Part shown: in pieces, positions 1 to 7,975 of the stretch
How the letters are laid out: every line of letters starts with the position of its first letter
How positions within the stretch are numbered: position 1 is the first letter of the stretch
Assembly (NCBI RefSeq): GCF_001854405.1
Contig: NZ_CP017718.1
Location: 3,162,001-3,226,000 of the forward strand
Direction: 5' to 3'
DNA: 64,000 bases
From: Hyphomonas sp. Mor2
GTDB lineage: Bacteria > Pseudomonadota > Alphaproteobacteria > Caulobacterales > Hyphomonadaceae
The notes under the pieces: generated by a model
What the model saw: the letters and a program-made list of their open reading frames with translations, nothing else
Databases searched by the model: none
What the model was told of the DNA's origin: nothing
Program-made: the position numbers and the translations under genes

Positions 1-569
1 CCGCGCAGCGCAGCGCGATGTTCACGGCTCGGGCGCTGCTCAGAAGCGCCGGCGAGGGACGCGACCAGGTCCTGGCCTTCACTGCCGCCATAGGACCAGA
101 TCTTGGGATCGCCTTCGAACAGTCCATTCGCGCTGCGGATCGCCTCATCCTGATCGGCGCCGGTAATGATCAGCTTGGCATCGGCAATGTTGACGCAATG
201 GGCCAGCGCCTTGTAGGTCAGATTGTGATTGATCAGGCCGACCACGACGCCGATCTTGGACAGGCCATACCAGAAGGACACATATTCCGGCCGGTTCTCC
301 ATGAACAGGGCGACGGCATCGCCGGATTGCAGGCCGAGCCCGAGGGCCCAGTTCGCCACCTTGTTCGCCAGCGCGTCCATTTCGGCATAGGTGGTCAGCC
401 GGCCTTCAAATCGCCAGGCGACATTGTTGGGGTATTTATCTGCGACGCGTTCAAAGTCGTCGGCGACGAGATTTTCAGAGTCCGGATCGATATCATCGGT
501 CCACTTTTTCAGTCTCTGTAATGTTAGAAGCGTCCCGACTTCGCGTTGTATGGTTTGCAGCAACCCCAT
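1..569 (-). CDS. Long-chain acyl-CoA synthetase, FATP-like (N-terminal part, cut by window edge)
   Basis: The reverse strand reads open from an ATG at 569 to the window edge (about 189 residues). The product starts MGLLQTIQREV and contains FERVADKYPNNVAWRF, then ALFMENRPEYVSFWYGLSKI and LINHNL, which is the N-terminal adenylation-domain pattern of AMP-forming fatty acid:CoA ligases, closest to the FATP/very-long-chain branch. The phosphate-binding loop and catalytic C-terminus lie outside the window. It would activate free fatty acids to acyl-CoA at the inner membrane. The divergent neighbour is a TesB thioesterase, so the two face each other across a 132-bp spacer and catalyse opposite reactions on the acyl-CoA pool. 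The family is clear; substrate chain length is not. Confidence 0.85.
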   Translation of the reverse strand, partial: MGLLQTIQREVGTLLTLQRLKKWTDDIDPDSENLVADDFERVADKYPNNVAWRFEGRLTTYAEMDALANKVANWALGLGLQSGDAVALFMENRPEYVSFWYGLSKIGVVVGLINHNLTYKALAHCVNIADAKLIITGADQDEAIRSANGLFEGDPKIWSYGGSEGQDLVASLAGASEQRPSREHRAALR

Positions 570-701
570 TCAGAACTCGCCTTTTCGTTTCCTATCCAGT
601 GTATTCTCAGCAACACCTAGGTTGCGCCTGTCCCCGTTTCCAGTATCTGGCATAGCTGTTACACACTGGGCTTCAATCTCAAATGCGAAAGACCACACGA
701 A

Positions 702-1574
702 ATGTCTGATCCTGTCGGCGAATTGCTACACCTCATGGACCTGGAACGGCTCGAAGTGGACCTGTTTCGCGGACAAAGCCCGGAGAATGAGACGAATCAA
801 CGCGTATTCGGTGGTCAGGTGATCTCGCAATCACTGGTGGCGGCCTATCGCACGGTGGATACCGATACGCGCACCTGCCATTCGCTGCATGCCTATTTCC
901 TGCGCCCGGGCGACCCGTCCATTCCGATCATCTATGAAGTCGACCGCTCGCGGGATGGCGGCAGTTTCACGACGCGGCGCGTGGTCGCGATCCAGCACGG
1001 CAAGCAGATCTTCAATATGGCGGTCTCCTTTCACAAGGTGGAAGAGGGGTGGCACCACCAGCACGCCAAGCCGGACGTACCGGCCCCTGAAGAGCTGGAT
1101 GACCGGATTGAGTGGCGCAAGAAATTCGCGGCCCGCCTGCCGGAGCGCCATCAGGAGCATTTCCTGCGCCCGCGCCCGATCGAGATTCGCGAAATCGATC
1201 CGCTCGATCCGCTGAAACCCGAAAAGGTCAGCGATGTGCAGCATCTCTGGTTCCGGGTGCGCCGCGAGATCGATGAGCAGCCCTGGCTGCACCATTGCTT
1301 GATGGCATACGCGTCTGACATGTCCTTGCTGGGCACGGGCAACCGGCCACATGGTGTATCCTGGATGACGGGTGATCTGATGGCCGCAAGCCTCGATCAC
1401 GCCATGTGGTTCCATGCGCCGATCAATTTCAGCGACTGGCATCTGTACACAATGGATAGTCCGTATGCGGGCGGTGCGCGCAGCTTCAATCGCGGATCCA
1501 TTTTCACGCGGGACGGCCAGCTGGTGGCCAGCGTCGCACAGGAAGGCCTGATGCGGCCTCTGAAGCGCAAATAG
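702..1574 (+). CDS. tesB: Acyl-CoA thioesterase II
   Basis: TesB hydrolyses medium and long acyl-CoA to free fatty acid and CoA in the cytoplasm. The 290-residue protein has the family's usual length and double hot-dog layout: an N-terminal hot dog with RVFGGQVISQSL near residue 35 and SLHAYFLRPGD near 62, and a C-terminal hot dog with YASDMSLLGT, LDHAMWFH and SVAQEGLMR. The Asp of ASDMS and the Gln of AQEG correspond to the known catalytic Asp and Gln of E. coli TesB. The start at 702 gives the conserved N-terminus; no strong Shine-Dalgarno is visible, so a short leader is possible. Divergent from an acyl-CoA synthetase. Confidence 0.93.
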   Translation: MSDPVGELLHLMDLERLEVDLFRGQSPENETNQRVFGGQVISQSLVAAYRTVDTDTRTCHSLHAYFLRPGDPSIPIIYEVDRSRDGGSFTTRRVVAIQHGKQIFNMAVSFHKVEEGWHHQHAKPDVPAPEELDDRIEWRKKFAARLPERHQEHFLRPRPIEIREIDPLDPLKPEKVSDVQHLWFRVRREIDEQPWLHHCLMAYASDMSLLGTGNRPHGVSWMTGDLMAASLDHAMWFHAPINFSDWHLYTMDSPYAGGARSFNRGSIFTRDGQLVASVAQEGLMRPLKRK

Positions 1575-1586
1575 CGTGGAAATATA

Positions 1587-1645
1587 GGATATTTATCCAA
1601 ATATATCTAAATATAACCCAATATATCACCAGCTTGATATATTGG
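1587..1645. promoter_or_regulatory. AT-rich dyad and repeated half-sites upstream of AAA+ ATPase
   Basis: Perfect inverted repeat CCAATATATC (1618-1627) and GATATATTGG (1636-1645) with an 8-bp spacer. The near-identical half-site CCAAATATATC sits at 1597-1607, exactly 20 bp (two helical turns) before CCCAATATATC at 1617-1627. GGATATTTATCC at 1587-1598 is a further palindrome. All lie in the 94-bp AT-rich gap between tesB and the ATPase gene and end 23 bp before its ATG. This layout fits a cooperative operator. There is no T-tract, so it is unlikely to be a tesB terminator. The cognate protein is unknown; the winged helix of the downstream ATPase is a candidate (inference). Confidence 0.6.
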
Positions 1646-1668
1646 CATAAAAACCATACAATTTCCCT

Positions 1669-2850
1669 ATGGATCCGGTTCGCAACCCCTTCGCGCCTGG
1701 CGCAGGATCACAGCCGCCAGAGCTGGCAGGACGCGAGGGCCTGATCGAGCAGGCTGACTTTGCCATTCAGCGCCTGCTGCATGGGCGCCATGACAAGGCG
1801 CAAATCCTGCTCGGATTGCGCGGGACCGGCAAAACCGTCCTGCTCAACAAGTTCGAGCACATGGCGACCGCGCATGGCTGCGACACGACCTTTATCGAGG
1901 CCCCGGAGGACCGCACGCTCGCCTCCTTGCTGGTGCCGCGTCTGCAGAAGATCCTGCGGGCCTTGTCCGCGGTCGAGGCGGCGAAAGCCCTCTCTCATCG
2001 CGCGCTCGGGGCGCTGAAGAGTTTCGCCAAGACGTTCAAGGTCTCCTATGAAGGCGTCACAATCTCGGTCGATCCGGCGATTGGGGTGGCCGATAGCGGC
2101 GATCTGGAAAGCGATCTGACGGATCTGTTTCTGGCGGTCGGGGCTGCCGCGCAGCCGGCCGGCAGGGCCTGGGTCCTATTCATTGACGAGCTGCAATATC
2201 TCGAGCGCGCGGAACTCTCGGCCCTCATCGTAGCGATCCACAGGATTGTCCAAAAGGGCTATCCGGTCATGTTCTTCGGGGCCGGCCTGCCGCAGATTGC
2301 AGCGCTGTCGGGCGAGGCGAAATCCTATGCCGAACGGCTGTTCGACTATCCTCCGATCGAGGCGCTGAACGCCAAGGCCGCGGCCAGGGCCATTCGCGAT
2401 CCGATCCGCGAGGAAGGCGAAGAGATCAATGACGGGGCTCTGGCGCACATTTTCAAGATGACCTCCGGATATCCCTATTTCCTGCAGGAATGGGGGTATC
2501 AGTGCTGGAACCTGGCTGAGCGATCGCCGATCGATAAGTCCCTCGCCAAGGCCGCCACCAAGCGCGCCATTGCGCGCCTGGATGATGGCTTCTTCCGGGT
2601 CCGGCTGGAACGGCTGACGCCGAAAGAGAAAGACTATGTGATCGCCATGGCCCGCCTCGGCAGCGGCCCCTATCGCTCGTCAGATGTGGCGGACCATCTC
2701 GGGGTCGAGCCGACGTCTCTGGGGCCCCGCCGCGCGCAGATCATCAAGAAGGGGATGATTTACAGTCCCTCCCACGGCGATATCGCATTTACCGTGCCTT
2801 TGTTTGAGGATTTTCTGATGCGCCAGTATCAGCTCGGTCGGAAAGGTTAA
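1669..2850 (+). CDS. Orphan AAA+ ATPase with C-terminal winged helix (ORC/CDC6-like architecture)
   Basis: 393-residue predicted cytoplasmic P-loop ATPase. Visible elements: Walker A GLRGTGKT at residues 49-56, Walker B VLFIDELQ near 168, a sensor-1-like strand VMFFGAG near 201, and an arginine-containing lid region. From about residue 318 a winged-helix-like segment follows (LTPKEKDYVIAMARLGSGPY, then SSDVADHLG and LIYSPSHG-type wing). This order, ATPase then winged helix, is that of ORC1/CDC6-type and related archaeal-type AAA ATPases that are scattered in bacteria with no assigned role. The gene is not in an operon and has a conspicuous dyad directly upstream, which suggests autoregulation or a DNA site it loads on. 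Function is not known. Confidence 0.75.
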   Translation: MDPVRNPFAPGAGSQPPELAGREGLIEQADFAIQRLLHGRHDKAQILLGLRGTGKTVLLNKFEHMATAHGCDTTFIEAPEDRTLASLLVPRLQKILRALSAVEAAKALSHRALGALKSFAKTFKVSYEGVTISVDPAIGVADSGDLESDLTDLFLAVGAAAQPAGRAWVLFIDELQYLERAELSALIVAIHRIVQKGYPVMFFGAGLPQIAALSGEAKSYAERLFDYPPIEALNAKAAARAIRDPIREEGEEINDGALAHIFKMTSGYPYFLQEWGYQCWNLAERSPIDKSLAKAATKRAIARLDDGFFRVRLERLTPKEKDYVIAMARLGSGPYRSSDVADHLGVEPTSLGPRRAQIIKKGMIYSPSHGDIAFTVPLFEDFLMRQYQLGRKG

Positions 2851-2990
2851 ACCGCTGTTAACCCTTACAGCCCATTTGTCAGGGAAACATTAACCACTCG
2901 GATGCCTGCCGTCACAGCGTTTGTGACATTTGTGTGCCTCGCAAATCACCCTAGGGCTGGTCGTTCGAACTAGGCCTACGGGGGCTGATC

Positions 2991-4853
2991 ATGAATCTGC
3001 TCGAGCTCGTCATCATCGCACACAGGTGCCGCTCGACCCACCATTTCATCGCGTTTGACGCCCTTCAATTGCTGAAGGGCGAGGATGCGGGGGACTGGAA
3101 GAATCTGCTGCTCAAGCATCACACCAATCTGCTCAAGGGTGCGAAAGCGCCCGATACCGATTTCAAAGACTTCCAGAACCATGTCCTGCATGTCGAGGAA
3201 GGCGAATGGGGCGGTGCCCGCGATGCCGCTATGCAATGGTATGGCAAGGCGGTTGAGGCGCTGCGCGAAAAGAAATGGGGCAAGGCGGCTTATGCGCTCG
3301 GCGTGCTGACGCATTATTATGCCGACCCGATTCAACCCTTCCACACGGCGCAGAGCGAGGAAGAGGGTGCTATTCACCGGGCGCTGGAATGGTCAATCGC
3401 CAAGTCGCGCGATACGATCAAGGCGCTGATTGACGTGCGCGGCTATCCGTACGTGCATGCGGGCAGCGAAACCGGCTTCGTCGCTGATATGGTGCTGGCG
3501 GGCGCCAAATATTCCAATCCGCATTATCAGACCTTTATCGACCATTATGACCTGCACAAAGGCGTCGCCAATCCGCCGGAGGGCCTGGATCAGACGCTGC
3601 TGGACATTCTCGCCGATCTGGTCGCCTATGCGACCGCCGGAGTCGCGGTTCTGTTCGAACGGGCTTTTGCGGAAGCCGGGGTGAAGCCGCAAAAGGTCGA
3701 TCTGGATCTGCCGGGCTATTTCGCCGCCCTCGACATTCCGATCCGCCGGATCACCAAGCGCATGGCCGACGCGCGCGATCGCAAGACGGTCGAGGCCATG
3801 TATGAGGAATTTGTCGAGACCGGGAAAGTGGTCAAGAACCTGCCCGCCGATGACAAGAAGATCCGGGCGCTGCATTGCAAACAGATCCTGCGCCAGCCGG
3901 TCGAATGGCTCGACATGATGCCCATTCGCCCGATCGGCACCAAACATGTGCCACTACCAGAGCATCCGCAGCCGGTGGAATACCAGTTGCGGGTCGTGCC
4001 GGTCCCTGTCGCCGGGGCTGCGGTGGAAACCGACCGAACACCGACCGTGTCACCGGACCCGGAAGTCTTTGACGAGGTTGAGACGGCGCAGGCGCCGATG
4101 GACGATCCGATCGCGGCGCCTGAAACCATTGAGCCAGAGATTGCCGCTGTAGAGGCGGTCGCCGCCTCCGAAGAGATCGAGCCCGAGATTGAGCCCGAGC
4201 CAGAGCCAGAGATTGAGGACGTGGCGGTCGCTGAAGACCCGATAGACACGATCGAAGCAGAAGCGGAAGAATCGACCGTCGTAGTCCCCGTCGAGGAAGC
4301 CACGGCGGCGGAAGCGATGCTCGCAGAACTCGATGCGGTTGAGGAGGCTGAAGCCACGCCTGAACCGGTCGAGAATATCGAGCCCGACGAAGTCGAACCG
4401 GCCCAGGCCGCGAATGATGACGAGCAGAGCGACCATATCACGCTCGACTCCCCGGTCGTCGACGCCCCCTCCATCGGGCCGAAGACGGCCTCGCGGCTCG
4501 AGAAAGTCGATATCTGGACGATTGGCGACCTGCTCAATGCCGATCCAGCTGAAACGGCATCGGCGCTGAACGTGCGCTATATCAAGACCGACACGCTGGT
4601 CGATTGGCAGGACCAGACCCGCCTGATGGTCGAGGCTCCGGGGCTGCGCGTTCTGGACAGTCAGATCCTGGTCGGGGCTGGTATTCGCAGCGCCGATGAT
4701 CTCGCCAAGGCGTCGGCCACCAAGGTCCTCAAGGCGGCCACCGGCTTCCTCGACACACCGATTGGTGCCCGCGTGCTGTGGGGCGGTGAGAACAATGTCG
4801 ACAAGTCAGAAGTCGAGCACTGGATCGGCCTCGCCAAATCGGCCCAGGGTTGA
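2991..4853 (+). CDS. Zinc-dependent phospholipase C-like domain fused through an acidic linker to a helix-hairpin-helix (DUF4332-like) domain
   Basis: 620 residues in three parts. Residues 1-~310 are all-helical and rich in spaced His/Asp (HHFIAFDAL near 18, HHTNLL near 43, VLTHYYADPIQPFHT near 105), the pattern of zinc-dependent phospholipase C/S1-P1 nuclease-like folds. Residues ~340-480 are a low-complexity Glu/Ala/Pro linker (EPEIEPEPEPEIED). The C-terminal ~130 residues contain SIGPKTASRLEKVDIWTIGDLL and a second such unit, a DUF4332/helix-hairpin-helix pattern like that in DNA polymerase X and ligases. No signal peptide is evident. The family of the N-domain is known from other bacteria; the substrate is not, and the role of the HhH tail is open. 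Confidence 0.72.
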   Translation: MNLLELVIIAHRCRSTHHFIAFDALQLLKGEDAGDWKNLLLKHHTNLLKGAKAPDTDFKDFQNHVLHVEEGEWGGARDAAMQWYGKAVEALREKKWGKAAYALGVLTHYYADPIQPFHTAQSEEEGAIHRALEWSIAKSRDTIKALIDVRGYPYVHAGSETGFVADMVLAGAKYSNPHYQTFIDHYDLHKGVANPPEGLDQTLLDILADLVAYATAGVAVLFERAFAEAGVKPQKVDLDLPGYFAALDIPIRRITKRMADARDRKTVEAMYEEFVETGKVVKNLPADDKKIRALHCKQILRQPVEWLDMMPIRPIGTKHVPLPEHPQPVEYQLRVVPVPVAGAAVETDRTPTVSPDPEVFDEVETAQAPMDDPIAAPETIEPEIAAVEAVAASEEIEPEIEPEPEPEIEDVAVAEDPIDTIEAEAEESTVVVPVEEATAAEAMLAELDAVEEAEATPEPVENIEPDEVEPAQAANDDEQSDHITLDSPVVDAPSIGPKTASRLEKVDIWTIGDLLNADPAETASALNVRYIKTDTLVDWQDQTRLMVEAPGLRVLDSQILVGAGIRSADDLAKASATKVLKAATGFLDTPIGARVLWGGENNVDKSEVEHWIGLAKSAQG

Positions 4854-4856
4854 CGC

Positions 4857-7091
4857 CTAGAGCTGCTTTTCCAGGATCGCGCCGATCACATTGGTATAAT
4901 CGTCGCTCCAGGCCCGGCCGCCATCGCCATTGAGCACGGCCCAATCGGCCTCGGCATCCAGCGCTGTCAGCGCCGCCTCTGAGCGTGCCAGAACCACGAC
5001 CTGGCTCGCATGCGCATCCTGCAGCTCAGCCTCTTCCAGTGACGGATTGTAGTATTGATACCGGGCGGGTACGCCGAGCGAGTCGGCAACGCGCGCGACG
5101 ACGTTCGGCAGGTCCATATGATTGTTCGAGACGTGCATGACCAGCAGGCCGTCTTCGTCGAGGCGCGACAGGTACAGGCTGATCGCTTCGCGGGTCAGCA
5201 GATGCGTCGGCACCGAGCTGGAGCTGAACGCGTCGATCAGGAGCAGGTTGAAATGGCCTTCCGGCTCCTCGGCCAGGCTCAGACGGCCATCGCCGAGCAC
5301 GATATTCGGATTGGGGGTGCACTCGGACAAATAGGTGAAATGCTGCGGATCGCTGGCGACGTCGGCGACGAGCGGATCGATCTCGTAATAGACATAGTCC
5401 TGATCCGGCCGGGCGTAGCAGGCGACGGACCCGGTGCCGAGCCCGATCACGCCAACGGCGCCGGGCTTGTCATTGGCCGCGAAGAGCCGCCCGATCGGCG
5501 TGGGCGGCGCGTAATATGTGGTCGGCAGCAGGGCCTTGTCTTCGGTCATGAACTGCGCGCCGTGGACAGTGCCGCTATGCATCAGCAGGCGAATGTCGCC
5601 GCGCTCGATCACCTTGACGACGCCGAAGAAACTGCGATCCGACACGCCGCCAGCGATCGGGTTGGTCACCGCGCCAATGCCCCAGGCGCAGAGCGCGGCG
5701 AAGACCGGACCGACCTTGCTGTTCCAGCTCAGCGCAATGGCGAAAGCGGCGAGCAGCAGCAGGATACGCGCGGCGATGATGCTCTGCCCGTCAACGCCCT
5801 GGATCAGGCGCATCAGGCTGGCGATGACCAGCGCCGCGATGGCGGCGACAAGCCAGACGCGCGTGCGGCCTTTGCCGATCAGACGCAGGCCTGGGCGCAC
5901 GGCCAGGATCGCGACGAGCAAAAGCGGATATTCGATCACCGAGGTGAAAATGACCGGCACCAGCAAGGCGTTGAACGCTCCGCCCAGCACGCCGCCCAGC
6001 GACATGATCAGATAGAACTCGGTCAGCCGGTTCGCTGCCGGGCGACTGGCCGCCATGGTGCCGTGCCCGACCAGTGCCGTGATGAACAGCGCCAGGACAT
6101 GGATGGCGAGAGAGAAGGTCACCGGAATGACCGTAATCGCGGGCAGCGCGAAGAAAGCCAGGGCGACGGTCATCGGCAACAGGCGATTGGCAGTGTCCAA
6201 TGTGATCGCGGGCTGCTTGGAGAAGACGATGACGAAACTGGAAATATAGAGCGCCAGCGGCAGTGCCCAGAGGAAAGGCACGCTGGCAATCTCGGTGGCG
6301 ATATGGGTCGTCGATCCGACCAGCAGGCTGGACGGGATAAAGGCGCAGACGAGCCACCAGGTGCGTTGCCGCCACAGGGTCCGGGGCGCCGTGGTTTCGA
6401 GCGCCGTTCCGGTCTCCGTCACGGCCGGGCGCAGGCCTTTGCCGGTCTTGAAGGCGAGCAGGCCGCAAGCGATCAACAATACTGCAAGCCCTAGATATCC
6501 CGTGGTCCAGGCGCTGGTCTGTGCGATGACCGGCATGAACGGCTCAAACAGAAGCGGGTAGGCGGCGAGCCCGAGCAAGGATCCGACATTGCTCGCCGCA
6601 TAGAGATGATACGGATCATGCGCGTCGGCGCGTCCGGAGCGGCTATACCAGCTCTGAATCAGCGGCGCGGTGGCGGAAATCACGGCAAAGGGCGGGGCAA
6701 TCGAGATGGCAAAGACGCCAATCAGCCAGAAGGTTGGCTGGGTCGGATCCGGCGGCCCAAGCGCGGTCGAAAGTTGGAAGGGAAGCACCAGGGCCGCGAG
6801 CGCCAGGAGGGCACCATGAATGGCGATCTGCTTGCGCAGCGACGGCACGAAATGGGTCAGCAGATGCGCATAGGCATATCCCAGCAGCAGCGCGGCCTGG
6901 AAGCAAACGAGCGAGACATTCCAGACATTCGGCGCACCGCCCAGAAGCGGCGTCGCCATCTTGGCGAAGATAGGCTGGACGAGGAAAACCAGCGCCGCCG
7001 ACAGGAAAATGGTCGCGATGTAAGGCGAGGCGCCAAGATGTGACGCAATCGATCGAATGGCACGATCAGGCGCCACGACGTTGGTGTTCAT
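4857..7091 (-). CDS. Fused MFS-like membrane/spermidine synthase-like protein
   Basis: About 744 residues. The first ~470 are strongly hydrophobic with many transmembrane segments (for example IATIFLSAALVFLVQPIFAK and LLIACGLLAF). The C-terminal ~230 are a soluble Rossmann fold of the spermidine synthase/SAM type: GVIGLGTGSVACYA, VYYEIDPLV, VLGDGRLSL and NLLLIDAFSSSSVP. The fusion is common in bacteria and its reaction is not established; the aminopropyl-donor pocket cannot be judged here, so it should not be read as a polyamine synthase. I chose ATG 7091 (MNTNVVAPD), preceded by GGGGA; a GTG at 7118 in frame is the alternative. It ends 3 bp from the convergent PLC-like gene. Confidence 0.82.
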   Translation of the reverse strand: MNTNVVAPDRAIRSIASHLGASPYIATIFLSAALVFLVQPIFAKMATPLLGGAPNVWNVSLVCFQAALLLGYAYAHLLTHFVPSLRKQIAIHGALLALAALVLPFQLSTALGPPDPTQPTFWLIGVFAISIAPPFAVISATAPLIQSWYSRSGRADAHDPYHLYAASNVGSLLGLAAYPLLFEPFMPVIAQTSAWTTGYLGLAVLLIACGLLAFKTGKGLRPAVTETGTALETTAPRTLWRQRTWWLVCAFIPSSLLVGSTTHIATEIASVPFLWALPLALYISSFVIVFSKQPAITLDTANRLLPMTVALAFFALPAITVIPVTFSLAIHVLALFITALVGHGTMAASRPAANRLTEFYLIMSLGGVLGGAFNALLVPVIFTSVIEYPLLLVAILAVRPGLRLIGKGRTRVWLVAAIAALVIASLMRLIQGVDGQSIIAARILLLLAAFAIALSWNSKVGPVFAALCAWGIGAVTNPIAGGVSDRSFFGVVKVIERGDIRLLMHSGTVHGAQFMTEDKALLPTTYYAPPTPIGRLFAANDKPGAVGVIGLGTGSVACYARPDQDYVYYEIDPLVADVASDPQHFTYLSECTPNPNIVLGDGRLSLAEEPEGHFNLLLIDAFSSSSVPTHLLTREAISLYLSRLDEDGLLVMHVSNNHMDLPNVVARVADSLGVPARYQYYNPSLEEAELQDAHASQVVVLARSEAALTALDAEADWAVLNGDGGRAWSDDYTNVIGAILEKQL

Positions 7092-7207
7092 ACTAACATC
7101 CCCAATGGTTAGAACCACTTATGGCAAAACAGGGTGAACACTCCGTTGATCGATCGCGCAAAGCTTGCCATGTCACGTGAAGGTGAGGCCGCGCCGAGGA
7201 GTTCGAA

Positions 7208-7975
7208 TTGCGCAAAGCTCTGATCATTCTGACTGCCAGCCTGTCCCTCGCGGGATGTCAGCCGCAAGATGGGCCTGACCAGGACTCGACGGTGCAGACC
7301 CAGGTGCAGTGCCGGACCCTGGTGCATGAGAGCGATGGCTATACGGTGTGCAGCTTTGATGCGGCCAGCGATGATATTCGCCTGTTCCACAGCGATGCAG
7401 ACGGCGAACCCTACCTGCAATTCGACACGCTGGAACGCGAACTGGATGAGCAGGGCGAGGTGCTGATTTTCGCGATGAATGGCGGTATGTATCATGAAGA
7501 CCGCCGCCCGGTTGGTTATTACCGCGATGGCCTCGGCGATCAGGCAACGGTCAACACGAATGACGGGCCGGGCAATTTTCACTTGAAGCCGAACGGTGTG
7601 TTCTGGCTCACCGGATCTGGCGCCGGGATCACCGAAAGCGCGGCCTATCTCGAAGCCGGTATCGACCCGCTCTATGCGACTCAATCAGGCCCCATGCTGG
7701 TCATAGATGGCAGCCTGCATCCGGAGCTCAATCCGGAGGGGACGTCGCATCGCCGCCGCAACGGGGTCGGGGTCAGCGCGGATGGCCGATCGGTCTATTT
7801 CGCGATTTCGGACTCCGCCGTGACCTTCCACGAATTCGCCACCCTGTTTCGGGATGTGATCCAGGTGCCGAACGCGCTGTTCCTCGATGGCCAGGTCAGC
7901 CGGATCTATGTGCCCTCGATCAATCGCTATGAAATCGGCACCGATCTCGGGCCGATCATTGGCGTGGTCGAGTGA
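7208..7975 (+). CDS. Phosphodiester glycosidase family lipoprotein (NAGPA/DUF2233-like)
   Basis: 255 residues from a TTG start, chosen because GAGGAG precedes it by 6 nt and it opens a lipoprotein signal (MRKALIILTASLSLAGC, lipobox LAGC). The mature part carries the NAGPA-type core: FAMNGGMYHEDRRPVG, HLKPNGVFWL, ATQSGPMLVIDG, HRRRNGVGV and NALFLDGQVS. Family members hydrolyse N-acetylglucosamine phosphodiesters or similar glycosyl phosphodiesters; a periplasmic cell-envelope role is likely here but the substrate is unknown. Stops immediately next to the convergent gene, with no spacer. Confidence 0.82.
   Translation: MRKALIILTASLSLAGCQPQDGPDQDSTVQTQVQCRTLVHESDGYTVCSFDAASDDIRLFHSDADGEPYLQFDTLERELDEQGEVLIFAMNGGMYHEDRRPVGYYRDGLGDQATVNTNDGPGNFHLKPNGVFWLTGSGAGITESAAYLEAGIDPLYATQSGPMLVIDGSLHPELNPEGTSHRRRNGVGVSADGRSVYFAISDSAVTFHEFATLFRDVIQVPNALFLDGQVSRIYVPSINRYEIGTDLGPIIGVVE

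Noticed and set aside
3716..4537. Serine/alanine-rich reverse frame opposite the acidic linker
   Set aside because: Low complexity is the mirror of the Glu/Pro/Ala linker of the plus-strand gene.
5055..6494. Plus-strand open frame inside the MFS/spermidine synthase gene
   Set aside because: Gln/Arg/Asp-rich translation typical of an antisense frame to a membrane protein; no signal.
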